Source of the DNA: Alphaproteobacteria bacterium
GTDB lineage: Bacteria; Pseudomonadota; Alphaproteobacteria; Micropepsales; Micropepsaceae
Direction of reading: 5' to 3'
DNA: 14,675 bases
NCBI GenBank assembly: GCA_003131925.1
Contig: PKWC01000122.1
Span: forward strand, 7,086-21,760
Shown in pieces: positions 6,761 to 13,985 of the stretch; positions within the stretch are counted from its first letter, which is position 1; each line of letters starts with the position of its first letter. The position numbers and the translations under genes were made by a program. Under the pieces are notes generated by a model. It was not told the origin of the DNA and made no database searches. It saw nothing but the letters and a program-made list of their open reading frames with translations.

Positions 6761-7789
6761 ATGCCTGAGCTCACGGTGGCAGCGGGATTGGCGTGCGGAT
6801 TGATGGAACTGGCCGTATCGAAAGGGGCGAGTCGGACCATGCTGGCCGAGCGCGCCGGGATTGCCGGGGAGGATATCGACGACCAGGACAAGCGCGTCCC
6901 GTTCGCGAACTACGTCGCGCTCATGCGAGCGGGCAAGGAGCTCACCAACGATCCCGCGCTGGCGCTTCACTTTGGCGAAACGAACGATCTGTCGCAGATT
7001 TCGATCGTCGGACTGCTTGGTTTCGCCTCCGCGACGATGGCCGACGCGCTCATGCAGCTCAATCGCTACGGGCGCCTGGTCATCGAATTCGACGGTCCCA
7101 GGGACCGCTTTCGGGTCTCACGCAGAAGCACGGGACTCTGGATCGTGGACACCCGCGAGAACCCCAACGATTTTCCCGAGCTCACCGAATCCACCTTCGC
7201 GCGCATGATTTGCGGACCGCGCCAGTTCGGCGTCACGCAGCTGGCCAAAGTGGTGCACGTCACCCACGCGGCGCCGGCATATCGCGCGGAGTACGAACGC
7301 ATCCTTGGGGCACCGGTGGTTTTCGATAGCGGCGAAAACGCGATCCTGGTCGACGACGCCTGGATGAACCACAGGATCGCACTCCAGCCGCGTTACGTCT
7401 TCGGCATATTGAGTGAGCACGCCGACGCGTTGCTCAAGAGCCTGGAGAACTCGAAATCCGTGCGGGGCCGGGTCGAGAGCCTGCTGATGCCGATCCTGCA
7501 CACGGGCGACGCCAGCATGGACATGATCGCCGGCAGGCTTGGCCTCAGCCGGCAGACGCTTTTGCGCCGGCTCAAAGCGGAGGGCACGACCTTCGAGAAA
7601 GTATTGGACGAGCTGCGCCGCCAACTGGCGCTCGGCTATCTGGGCGGCAAGAAGGTCTCGGTCAACGAGACGGCCTACCTCGTCGGCTTTTCCGAACCGG
7701 CGGCCTTCAGCCGCGCCTTCAAGCGCTGGACCGGCACGAGTCCCCGCAGGATGCGCGATTCAGGGGTGGGGCGCGCTTCAATTGCCTGA
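6761..7789 (+). CDS. AraC-family transcriptional regulator (Arabinose_bd-type N-domain plus HTH)
   Basis: 342 aa. The N-terminal part (about 1-200) resembles the 'arabinose-binding' sensor domain of OruR/ArgR-like AraC proteins: the opening helices with GLACGLMELAVSKG, then LALHFGE and SQISIVGLLGFASATMADAL. The C-terminal part (about 245-335) is the double helix-turn-helix: MDMIAGRLGLSRQTLLRRLKAEG for the first motif, VNETAYLVGFSEPAAFSRAFKRWTG for the second, ending in the usual TSPRRMR. It is expected to be a cytoplasmic DNA-binding activator responding to a small ligand, whose identity is unknown. The ATG at 6761 has AAGGGG (6745-6750) 10 nt upstream. It is divergent from the membrane-protein pair and 78 bp ahead of the SnoaL-like gene, so either may be a target. 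Confidence 0.93.
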   Translation: MPELTVAAGLACGLMELAVSKGASRTMLAERAGIAGEDIDDQDKRVPFANYVALMRAGKELTNDPALALHFGETNDLSQISIVGLLGFASATMADALMQLNRYGRLVIEFDGPRDRFRVSRRSTGLWIVDTRENPNDFPELTESTFARMICGPRQFGVTQLAKVVHVTHAAPAYRAEYERILGAPVVFDSGENAILVDDAWMNHRIALQPRYVFGILSEHADALLKSLENSKSVRGRVESLLMPILHTGDASMDMIAGRLGLSRQTLLRRLKAEGTTFEKVLDELRRQLALGYLGGKKVSVNETAYLVGFSEPAAFSRAFKRWTGTSPRRMRDSGVGRASIA

Positions 7790-7805
7790 ACTATCAAATG
7801 ATAGT
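7790..7805. promoter_or_regulatory. Perfect inverted repeat, candidate operator for the SnoaL-like gene
   Basis: ACTATCA (7790-7796), AA, TGATAGT (7799-7805): a perfect 7-bp inverted repeat starting at the base after the araC-type stop codon and 62 bp before the next ATG. It is AT-rich against the background and has no T-run, so an operator fits better than a terminator. The binding protein is unknown. A second hairpin, CTGCCGC (7811-7817) with GCGGCAG (7836-7842), lies between it and the gene and could be a weak terminator or a UTR structure. Confidence 0.5.
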
Positions 7806-7867
7806 AGACCCTGCCGCGAACGGGCTGTCGCACGGGCGGCAGTCTGCAACAAGATGGGGTAATTATC

Positions 7868-8308
7868 ATGAAAACTCTGGTTTCCATTTGTACCGCCATG
7901 CTGCTCATGACGGGTTCGGCCATTGCAGCCGACATGTCCACGACGCAGCAGAAACTTGTCGACATGGAAGCGGCCTGGTCGAAGGCAATTGTCGCGAAAG
8001 ACACCACGGCAGTCTCGGCCATCGTTGCAGACGATTGGATGGGGCAGAACCCCGGCGGCAAGATGGAGGACAAGGCCGGCCTGCTCGCGGATATGAAATC
8101 GGGAACCACGGCGGCAACGAGCATGACCAATCACGACGTCCATGTGCGCGTGATGGGCAAAATGGCTGTGGTGCAGGGCGCCGACGACGAGAAGAGTACC
8201 AACAAGGGCAAGGACACGAGCGGCGCCTACACCTGGATGGACGTCTTCGAAAACCGCGACGGCAAATGGGTCGCCATCGCCTCGCAGGTGACCAAGACCG
8301 CGCCGTAA
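7868..8308 (+). CDS. Secreted SnoaL/DUF4440-like (NTF2-fold) protein
   Basis: 146 aa with a Sec signal peptide (MKTLVSICTAMLLMTGSAIA, cut before AD). The mature part follows the DUF4440/SnoaL-like pattern: an opening helix (LVDMEAAWSKAIVAKD), VADDWMGQNPGGKMEDKAGLLADM, then strands with VRVMGKMAVVQG and a closing YTWMDVFENRDGKWVAIASQVT. These cone-shaped NTF2-fold proteins can be enzymes or ligand binders; no catalytic residues can be assigned. A periplasmic location is expected. A GGGGT stretch (7856-7860) 7 nt before the ATG is the likely ribosome-binding site. Stop at 8308, followed by two type B repeats. Confidence 0.85.
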   Translation: MKTLVSICTAMLLMTGSAIAADMSTTQQKLVDMEAAWSKAIVAKDTTAVSAIVADDWMGQNPGGKMEDKAGLLADMKSGTTAATSMTNHDVHVRVMGKMAVVQGADDEKSTNKGKDTSGAYTWMDVFENRDGKWVAIASQVTKTAP

Positions 8309-8331
8309 ATTCCGCGCTCGGTGTTTGTGCG

Positions 8332-8404
8332 GACCCCTCACCCGCTTTGGAGCGGTTGCGGGGACAGCATGTTTAACCCCTCTCCCACAAGGGGAGAGGG
8401 GACT
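8332..8404 (-). repeat. Dispersed palindromic repeat, type B, copy 2 (inverted)
   Basis: Reverse-complement copy of the element at 4968-5047: ACCCCTCACCCGC at the left, then a variable middle, then the core CCTCTCCC/GGGAGAGG hairpin at the right. With the direct copy at 8443-8522 it forms a head-to-head pair 38 bp apart. The pair fills much of the 8309-8577 gap and could act as a bidirectional transcription stop or a folded RNA. Confidence 0.8.
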
Positions 8405-8442
8405 CTTCGCGCTAATTTTCCGCTGTTTAAATCCTCATGCAG

Positions 8443-8522
8443 GACTCCGAATTCCCCTCTCCCCTTGTGGGAGAGGTGTGCGAGATGAGGGCTCTCAACC
8501 GCCTGAGCGCGGGTGAGGGGTT
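8443..8522 (+). repeat. Dispersed palindromic repeat, type B, copy 3
   Basis: Same orientation as copy 1; bases 8443-8476 match 4968-5001 exactly over 34 nt, then diverge and end with GGGTGAGGGGTT. It lies 56 bp before the -35 box of the blaI-like gene, so it separates that operon from the SnoaL-like gene. Confidence 0.85.
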
Positions 8523-8577
8523 CGCCGCATCGCGCATGTAGAAATGTTCACAAACGCGCGGAGCCTTTAGAGGGCGA

Positions 8578-8606
8578 TTGACAGGTCTCAGAACACATGC
8601 CAAATT
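8578..8606 (+). promoter_or_regulatory. Putative sigma-70-type promoter of the blaI-blaR1-like operon
   Basis: TTGACA (8578-8583) is a perfect -35 box. At 17-bp spacing the -10 position is CAAATT (8601-8606), a weak match lying inside the palindrome at 8595-8616. Transcription would then begin near 8612-8614, on the start codon of the repressor gene. The -35 is convincing; the -10 and start site are inferred. Confidence 0.55.
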
Positions 8607-8616
8607 TTTGGCATGT
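8595..8616. promoter_or_regulatory. Perfect 22-bp palindrome, probable BlaI-type autorepressor operator
   Basis: ACATGCCAAA (8595-8604), TT, TTTGGCATGT (8607-8616): a perfect 10-bp inverted repeat. It covers the -10 position and the ATG at 8613. BlaI/MecI-family repressors bind palindromes in their own promoters, so this is the natural operator. The sequence differs from the TACA-nn-TGTA core of staphylococcal bla operators. Confidence 0.7.
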
Positions 8617-9050
8617 CGAAAGGCGAGCGAACGAAGAGCGCGCGCGGGTCCGGGGAGAAATCCGCCAGCGACCTCCCCAATCAACACAGCCGCCGCGAGC
8701 GCGAGATCATGGATGCGCTCTATAGGCTCGAAAAGGCGTCCGCCGCGGAAATCCGCGAGCAGATGCCCGATCCTCCTACCTATACCGCCATCCGCACCCA
8801 TCTCTCGATTCTCGAAAAGAAGGGCCATGTGCGCCACGAAAGCGACGGCACCCGCTACATCTACGAACCGCTGATTGCGCGGGAGCAGATGGGCCGCCGC
8901 GCCATCGATTCGCTCCTGCAGACCTTCTTCGACAATTCCGTGGAGCGCGCCGTCACCGCGCTCCTGACGCGCCAGGACGCAAACATTCCGCACGCGGATC
9001 TCGACCGGCTGGCGCGCCTCATCGACAAAGCCAGGAAGGAGGGACGATGA
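8613..9050 (+). CDS. BlaI/MecI/CopY-family transcriptional repressor
   Basis: 145-aa winged-helix repressor. After a basic, probably flexible N-terminus of about 25 residues, the DNA-binding domain runs SRREREIMDALYRLEKAS, AAEIREQM, then the recognition-helix region TYTAIRTHLSILEKKGHV and the wing DGTRYIYEP, close to the family pattern. The C-terminal dimerisation part includes LLQTFFDNSVERAVTALL, corresponding to the region where BlaR1-type proteases cut staphylococcal BlaI. No alternative ATG, GTG or TTG lies between 8613 and 8709, and 8709 would delete the first helix, so 8613 is kept although it has no Shine-Dalgarno sequence. The gene overlaps the peptidase gene by ATGA (9047-9050), indicating coupled translation. 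Confidence 0.93.
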   Translation: MSKGERTKSARGSGEKSASDLPNQHSRREREIMDALYRLEKASAAEIREQMPDPPTYTAIRTHLSILEKKGHVRHESDGTRYIYEPLIAREQMGRRAIDSLLQTFFDNSVERAVTALLTRQDANIPHADLDRLARLIDKARKEGR

Positions 9051-10699
9051 CCGAGCTCATTGCATTGCGCGCGCTTCTCTTTGCGGGCGAATTGCTCGCG
9101 GGATCGGCTGTGATCCTGTCATTCGCCTGGGGTCTGGCCGCGCAGAGATCGGCCAGCGCGCGCCACCTCACCTGGGCGGGCGCCTTCGCCGCGCTGCTCG
9201 CGTTGCCGGTGCTCGTGGCGATTTTTCCCTCCGCGTTTCATCTCCAGCTTCCCGCGCCGCCGCGCCTGCCGCTCGCGCAACCCTTCGATGTCGTCGAAAT
9301 GGCGGCGATTCCCGCGCCGCAGCCAGGCGGTTTCTCTCTCGACGCACCCAATATTGCGCTTGCTCTGGGTGCGCTCTGGATCGTGGGCGTGTGCGCGGCC
9401 GCGGCGCGCCTCACCGTTGCCGCGTTCTGCCTCTCCGCGCTCAGGCGCCGCAGCCGTCTCTATGCCTTGCCACCGCAGGCTCTGCCCAGAATTGCCGCAA
9501 CGCACCGCGAATGCGAGTTGCGCCTTTCCGAGAGGAATATCGGTCCGATCGCCTGGGGGCTGTTCCAGCCCATCATCCTGCTGCCGGAGAGCGCCGTCTC
9601 GTGGCCGCGCGAGCGTCTGCACGCCGTTCTGCTGCACGAGCTCGCGCATATCCGCCGGCGCGACTGGACTGTCCAGGCGCTGTCACATCTGGTCTGTGCG
9701 CTTTATTGGCCCAATCCGCTCGTCTGGATAGGTGCGAAAAACCTTCGGCGCGAAGCCGAGATCGCCGCAGACGATGCGGTGATCGTCTCGGGCGTCAGGC
9801 CATCTTCCTATGCCGGCGAATTGCTCGATCTTGCGGCAGAGTTCCGGGTGCGACGGCCGCCGGCGCTCGCGAATATGGCATTGTTCATGGCCGAGCCTTC
9901 GGCGCTCGAAGTGCGCGTCGAATCGGTTCTTGCCCCAACTTCACTGCGCACGGGAGTGACACCAATGGATGTTGTGAAAATTACAGCCACCGGACTCTTC
10001 GCCACCGCGGCAATCGCGTTTGCCTGTCCCTCGCTCGCGCAGGAAGGGCAGCCCGCGCCCGTGACGGCCGCGCCCCTCCCGCCCCCTCCGCCCGATGCGC
10101 CGCGTCCTCCCGATGCTCCACCTGCGCCAGAGGTGCCACCGGCTCCGCCGACGCCTCCCGCTCCGCCCGCGCCGACCGCGGATTTTGAAGCTCCCGCCAT
10201 GGAACATATTCATGTGCATCTGGATTCGCGCGAACTGCAGAAGTTGAAGCACATCGACATGAAGCACATACACATCGCGATCGAGAGAGCGAAGCGTGAA
10301 GCGCGCGAGGCAATCAGGCAAGCGAGGCCTGAAATTGAACGTGCCGTCCGCGAAGCGTATGTGAGCGAGGATGCGATGCGCGCCGTAGAAGCAGCGCAGC
10401 CCGAGATCGACAGGGCGGTAACCGAGGCGATGAAGGCACGTCCCGAGATCGACCAGGCGTGGGCCAAGGCTCGGCCGGAGGTGGGAAAAGCGCTCGCAGA
10501 CGCGCGCGCGGAACTCAGGAAGGCGCACCTCGACATGAAGGTGCAAGAGAACGTGGATGACGCGCTGATGCGCGCGGAGATCCGGATCGAAGCCGTGGAA
10601 TCGCGCAACCACGACAGGGAAAACCGCCGCGAACAACGAAGCGAAGAGTCAGATGCGCCGGACAGCCCGGATACTCCCGATACGCCGGACGAGAACTAA
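9047..10699 (+). CDS. BlaR1/MecR1-like M56 family membrane metallopeptidase with atypical C-terminal domain
   Basis: 550 aa. Membrane helices lie at about 8-30, 42-64, 103-128 and 311-330. The gluzincin motif is H197-E-L-A-H201 (VLLHELAHIRRRDW), preceded by the family's GPIAWGLFQPIILLP. The acidic block REAEIAADDAV (about 235-245) should supply the third zinc ligand. Such proteins sense a signal outside the cell and then inactivate the partner repressor by proteolysis. After the last helix there is no penicillin-binding domain. Instead there is a proline-rich linker (about 344-376), a histidine-rich stretch (387-409), charged helical repeats built on ARPEI-D/E (about 415-495), and an acidic tail rich in D-x-P-D. 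The signal is therefore probably not a beta-lactam. Coupled to the repressor gene by a 4-bp overlap. Confidence 0.9.
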   Translation: MTELIALRALLFAGELLAGSAVILSFAWGLAAQRSASARHLTWAGAFAALLALPVLVAIFPSAFHLQLPAPPRLPLAQPFDVVEMAAIPAPQPGGFSLDAPNIALALGALWIVGVCAAAARLTVAAFCLSALRRRSRLYALPPQALPRIAATHRECELRLSERNIGPIAWGLFQPIILLPESAVSWPRERLHAVLLHELAHIRRRDWTVQALSHLVCALYWPNPLVWIGAKNLRREAEIAADDAVIVSGVRPSSYAGELLDLAAEFRVRRPPALANMALFMAEPSALEVRVESVLAPTSLRTGVTPMDVVKITATGLFATAAIAFACPSLAQEGQPAPVTAAPLPPPPPDAPRPPDAPPAPEVPPAPPTPPAPPAPTADFEAPAMEHIHVHLDSRELQKLKHIDMKHIHIAIERAKREAREAIRQARPEIERAVREAYVSEDAMRAVEAAQPEIDRAVTEAMKARPEIDQAWAKARPEVGKALADARAELRKAHLDMKVQENVDDALMRAEIRIEAVESRNHDRENRREQRSEESDAPDSPDTPDTPDEN

Positions 10700-10720
10700 C
10701 CGGCACACGCCCCGAACTTT

Positions 10721-10764
10721 CCTCCCACAGTTCTGGGGGAGGTGGCCAGAACGGCCGGAGGGGG
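10721..10764 (+). repeat. GC-rich palindromic element (type C), possible terminator of the blaI-blaR1-like operon
   Basis: CCTCCC...GGGGGAGG (10721-10742) around an ACAGTTCT loop, followed by GGCC-agaac-GGCC (10744-10756) and GGAGGGGG. It begins 21 bp after the stop of the M56 gene. The arrangement resembles another dispersed repeat type common in alphaproteobacterial intergenic DNA; this is the only copy in the window. There is no T-run. The rest of 10765-10867 holds nothing I can assign. Confidence 0.55.
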
Positions 10765-10867
10765 CGCGGCGCTGAATGCTAGGCGCGCTCAGCGGAGCGA
10801 GCGTCAACGTTTGCGGCCAGCAGTGGGGTGGCAAGTCTAATTGTGGCTTTGAGCGCAAACTCCTGAG

Positions 10868-12277
10868 TCAATTTGATTCATGTTGCGCGAACGCGGTTTG
10901 TTGAGCCACCGGAACCGCGCGCGTTCTCACGGAGCCAATGACAAGTAGCACCGCGCCGCCGAGGGTGCAGAGCGCGGCATGCATCGACCAGAGCTCGAAC
11001 GCGGTTAGCCTTTCGTAGAGCGCGCCGAGGCGACCGCTGATCACGCTGCCCAGGAAGACGGACAGATAATAGGCGCCTATCATGGTCGCGTCACGCTGCG
11101 TGGGGCTGAGCGTGAAAACAGCGCAACCACGATCGGCGAGAAATAAAGCCAGCCGATATTCGAGCCGAAGTGAAAGGCCACCGTCCACAGGAGGGGCGCG
11201 CGTCCGCCCGGCCACGCAAAAAGCCCGGCGCAGCCGAGCCAGAAGGTCGAAACCGCAAAGAGGAAACAGCCGATCGCCATCTTTGTGAGTTCGTTCGGTT
11301 CGCGTCCGCGCGATGCCTGCCAGCGTCAGAACACGAGCAAAGGCGGCAGGCACAGGAACGGCGAGAGGCCGTCGAGCGATTGCAGCCACGGCACCGGCAT
11401 CGTCCAATGGCCGAAGCGCAGCGCGACGTGATCGCGCGCCCAGAGATTGTAGGTTCCAGACCTGGCTTTGCGCGATCCAGAACAGAGACGCGACAGGCAC
11501 AAGCAGCAGGAGAAACTGCACGGCGCGGCGCTCGCTTCGCGTGAGTGGTTCACGGCGCGCGCTCGTTGGTCCGCGCGGCGCTTCTTTGGGCAGATTCCGC
11601 CGCCCTGCGAGATAGATGCAAAGCCCGAACAGCATGCCGAATCCCGCGAAGGCAAAGCCCGTGTGCCAGCCATAGGCCTGGCGTAGCGCGCCGGTCGCGA
11701 GCGGGGCGATGAACGCGCCGAGATTGATCGCGCTGCCGTAGATCTGAAAAGCAAAGGTGCGGCGGCGATCGTCGGGTGCGTACAATTCGCCCAGCTGCGG
11801 CGCCAGATTGCCGCGCAGAAGCCCGGCGCCGAGGATCAGAAAAAGCAACGCAAGCAGGAAGGATTCGTCGAAGGCCATGCAGAAATGTCCGGCCGTCATC
11901 AACAGCGCGCCAAGCGAGACGGCACGAATCCGCCCGAGCAGGCGATCGCCCAAAACCCCGCCGAGTACCGGTGTGAAATAGACGAGACCGACATAGACGC
12001 CGAAGATCTGGGTCGCAAGCGCCTGGGTCGAAAGCGGCCCGGTCACAAATTCGACGATCGCGCGAAGATGCGCGAATCCTGCGATGCGCTCGATGTGACC
12101 GGGGAGCAGAAGCTGCTCGATCATGTAGAGCACAAGCAGCGCCTGCATGCCGTGGAACGAGATGCGGTCCCACAATTCCGTGGCGGCGATGAACACGAGC
12201 CCGCGCGGTTGGCCGAAGATAAGGCGTTGGCCAACAGCCGACGCCAATTGGTCCTCATGGTTCGACAGGCTCACCAT
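10868..12277 (-). pseudogene. Broken POT/PTR2-family proton-dependent peptide transporter
   Basis: The product would be an inner-membrane oligopeptide:proton symporter of the major facilitator type. N-terminal part: FIAATELWDRISFHGMQALLVLYM (the family's ExxERF region, here E-L-W-D-R-I), YTPD-type helices, and the GAGLLRGNLAPQLGELY block. One frame spans the whole region, but its middle (about 11090-11455) is nonsense protein. The true sequence continues in another frame: TYNLWARDHVALRFGHW...PWLQSLDGLSPFL, then a TGA at 11326-11328, then QASRGREPNELTKMAIGCFL to FHFGSNIGWLYFSPIVVALF. It returns to the first frame at ATMIGAYYLSVFLGS. Lesions: about -2 bp near 11451-11455, a TGA probably replacing Trp, and -1 bp near 11091-11092. 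The apparent start (MVSLSNHE) is encoded by a repeat element; TTG 12247 is an alternative. Confidence 0.88.
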
Positions 12278-12282
12278 GAGGG
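12253..12282 (-). repeat. Dispersed palindromic repeat, type A, at the transporter start
   Basis: Stem CCTCATGGT (12253-12261) and ACCATGAGG (12273-12281) around TCGACAGGCTC. On the minus strand it reads ATGGTGAGCCTGTCGAACC and supplies the first codons (MVSLSNHE) of the broken transporter frame. It is inverted relative to the copy at 12306-12333. Confidence 0.85.
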
Positions 12283-12305
12283 ATTCACCCTGATCACGGA
12301 AAGCT

Positions 12306-12333
12306 CCTCATCCTGAGCTTGTCGAAGGATGAG
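12306..12333 (+). repeat. Dispersed palindromic repeat, type A, directly after the TPR gene stop
   Basis: Stem CTCATCCT (12307-12314) and AGGATGAG (12326-12333) around GAGCTTGTCGA. It abuts the stop codon of the minus-strand TPR gene (12334-12336). With the inverted copy 23 bp away it fills the whole space between two decayed genes. Confidence 0.85.
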
Positions 12334-13885
12334 TCACGATGCGGCCGCAGCGGTGGGAAACTCGGGCAGCCCTGCTTTCAGGAGTGCCGCTCGATGATGC
12401 TCGATGTCGTTGGGCTGCTTGTAATGGAGAGTCTTCAGAAATGCGTCCACCGAAAAGCTGGGCTCGCGTTTCAGGACTTCCGCCGCGTATTGCCGCGCGG
12501 CGCTATCGTCTCCGAGCTGAGCGGAGGAGGCGGCGAGGAAGGAATAATGAACCTGAGTTGGCGCGGTGATGCGGCCGAACGCCGAGATCGCCTCCGCATA
12601 GCGCCGCGCCACGAAATAGGCGCGGCCGAGATGATTCCAGAACCGCTCGGGATGGCAGGGATTGAGGCGCATGGCCTTTTCGATCCATCGGATTCCCTCT
12701 TCGGGTTGCCCAACCCAGGTCAGGATCTCGCCCTGCTGCACGACCACAAGATCGTCATTGGGGTTGAGGCTGAGTGCCCGCTCCTGGTGGTAGAGAGCCT
12801 TTTCGTGCTGTCCGCGCAGGAGGTTCATGGCGGCGAGAATTCGATGGACGTCGCTGTCATTGTCGTTGAGTCGCAGGGCGATCTGTAACTCGTCGGCCGA
12901 CTGCTTCCAGAGAGCGTCGCGGTCGGCCCTGAAACCGTGCACCCAAGCTTGCCCCAGCGTGCAGGCTTTCCACGCATGGGCCTGGGCGTAATTGCGATCG
13001 AGCTCGATGGCGCGATCGAGAAGCCGCAGAGCCTCTTCGTTATCCGCGCGCGTGGAACGATGGTGGAGGAGCTTGCCAGCGAGCACGCACTCATAGGCCG
13101 TCATGTTTTCGGTTGGTTTGCGGCCTGCCCGGTCGCCCGTCGCAGCCTCAACACGTCCGGGAAGTATGGCAACGATCGCAGACGTCACTTCGTCCTGGAG
13201 GGCAAAGATATCTTCGAGCTCGCGATCATAGCGCTCGGCCCAGATGTGACGATCCGCCTGGCCGTCGATCAATTGTGCGGTGACCCGGACGCGGTTGCCC
13301 GCCTTGCGAACGCTACCTTCGATCATACTCGACATTGAGTTCGCGCGCGACCTGTCGCACGCCTACGGCTTTGCCTTTGTACCGGAAGGCCGAGTTTCGC
13401 GAGATGATGAAGAGGTGATGGAACCGCGACAGCTCGGTGATGATGTCCTCGGTCAGTCCGTCGGCGAAATAATCCTGGCCGGGATCGCCGCTCATATTGG
13501 CGAAGGGCAGGACCACGAGGGAGGGGCCATCCGGCGCGTCGATCGGTGCATCTGGTTCGCCCGCCTCGGCATGTGCCCGATTGATCTGGATAGGAACGAC
13601 GGCTTCCCCGGATTTATCCTGTCCCCGCAGCTTTGCCGCCGCCGAGTTCAGCGCGACGCCTTCGCCGACCGGCGAGGCGTTGAGCTCGAGGATCCAGGCG
13701 AAAATCAGCGCGACGGGAAATCCGCCAATAAGCAACACCAAGACCAGCGTTCCCGTCCAGTCGGGAACTTTGAGCATCGGCGTCAGGTTGTTGTAGAGCT
13801 GGATCAGAAGCCAGGCGACGACCGCATAGGCGGCCGCAATCCTGTAGATATGCCTGCGCTTCAGCTCCTCGAAAAAATCGGCCAT
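12334..13885 (-). pseudogene. TolB-like / tetratricopeptide membrane protein, frameshifted
   Basis: Start taken at the ATG at 13885 (MADFFEELKRRHIYRIAAAYAVVAWLLIQ, the usual opening of this group) with AGGGG 8 nt upstream; a frame from 14011 only adds unrelated residues. Two membrane helices (about 15-36 and 43-68) are followed by the TolB-N-terminus-like domain: SLVVLPFANMSGDPGQDYFADGL, then LTEDIITELSRF, then FIISRNSAFRYKGKAVGVRQVAREL. The frame ends at 13313, but the protein continues in another frame from IEGSVRKAGNRVRVTAQLID onward. The join near 13327-13332 reads GAG-TAT-G-ATC where the family has one more residue, consistent with a 2-bp deletion. TPR-like repeats follow (for example EEALRLLDRAIELDRNYAQAHAW and HEKALYHQERALSLNPNDDL). 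Such proteins often accompany adenylate-cyclase or CadC-type signalling, but this copy has no such N-terminal domain. The intact product would be about 517 aa. Confidence 0.85.
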
Positions 13886-13985
13886 GCCTCGTGCCCCTGC
13901 CAACCGGGCAGACGATAGCGTCTGACAGGAATTTGAATAGTAACTGTGCGCGAGGTGCGGAACCGGTTCGCTCGCCGCTGCTTCC

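Noticed and set aside
8325..8516. Open frame of 63 codons
   Set aside because: Made almost entirely of the two inverted type B repeats.
4968..8522. CRISPR array from the repeated CTCTCCC/GGGAGAGG units
   Set aside because: Only three scattered copies, different orientations, no regular spacers and no cas genes.
11326..11328. TGA read as tryptophan (alternative genetic code)
   Set aside because: katG and other intact genes here end in TGA at the expected family C-terminus, so TGA is a normal stop.
10868..12277. Reading the transporter as one intact 469-aa protein
   Set aside because: The region between about 11455 and 11092 gives nonsense in that frame while another frame gives clear transporter sequence.
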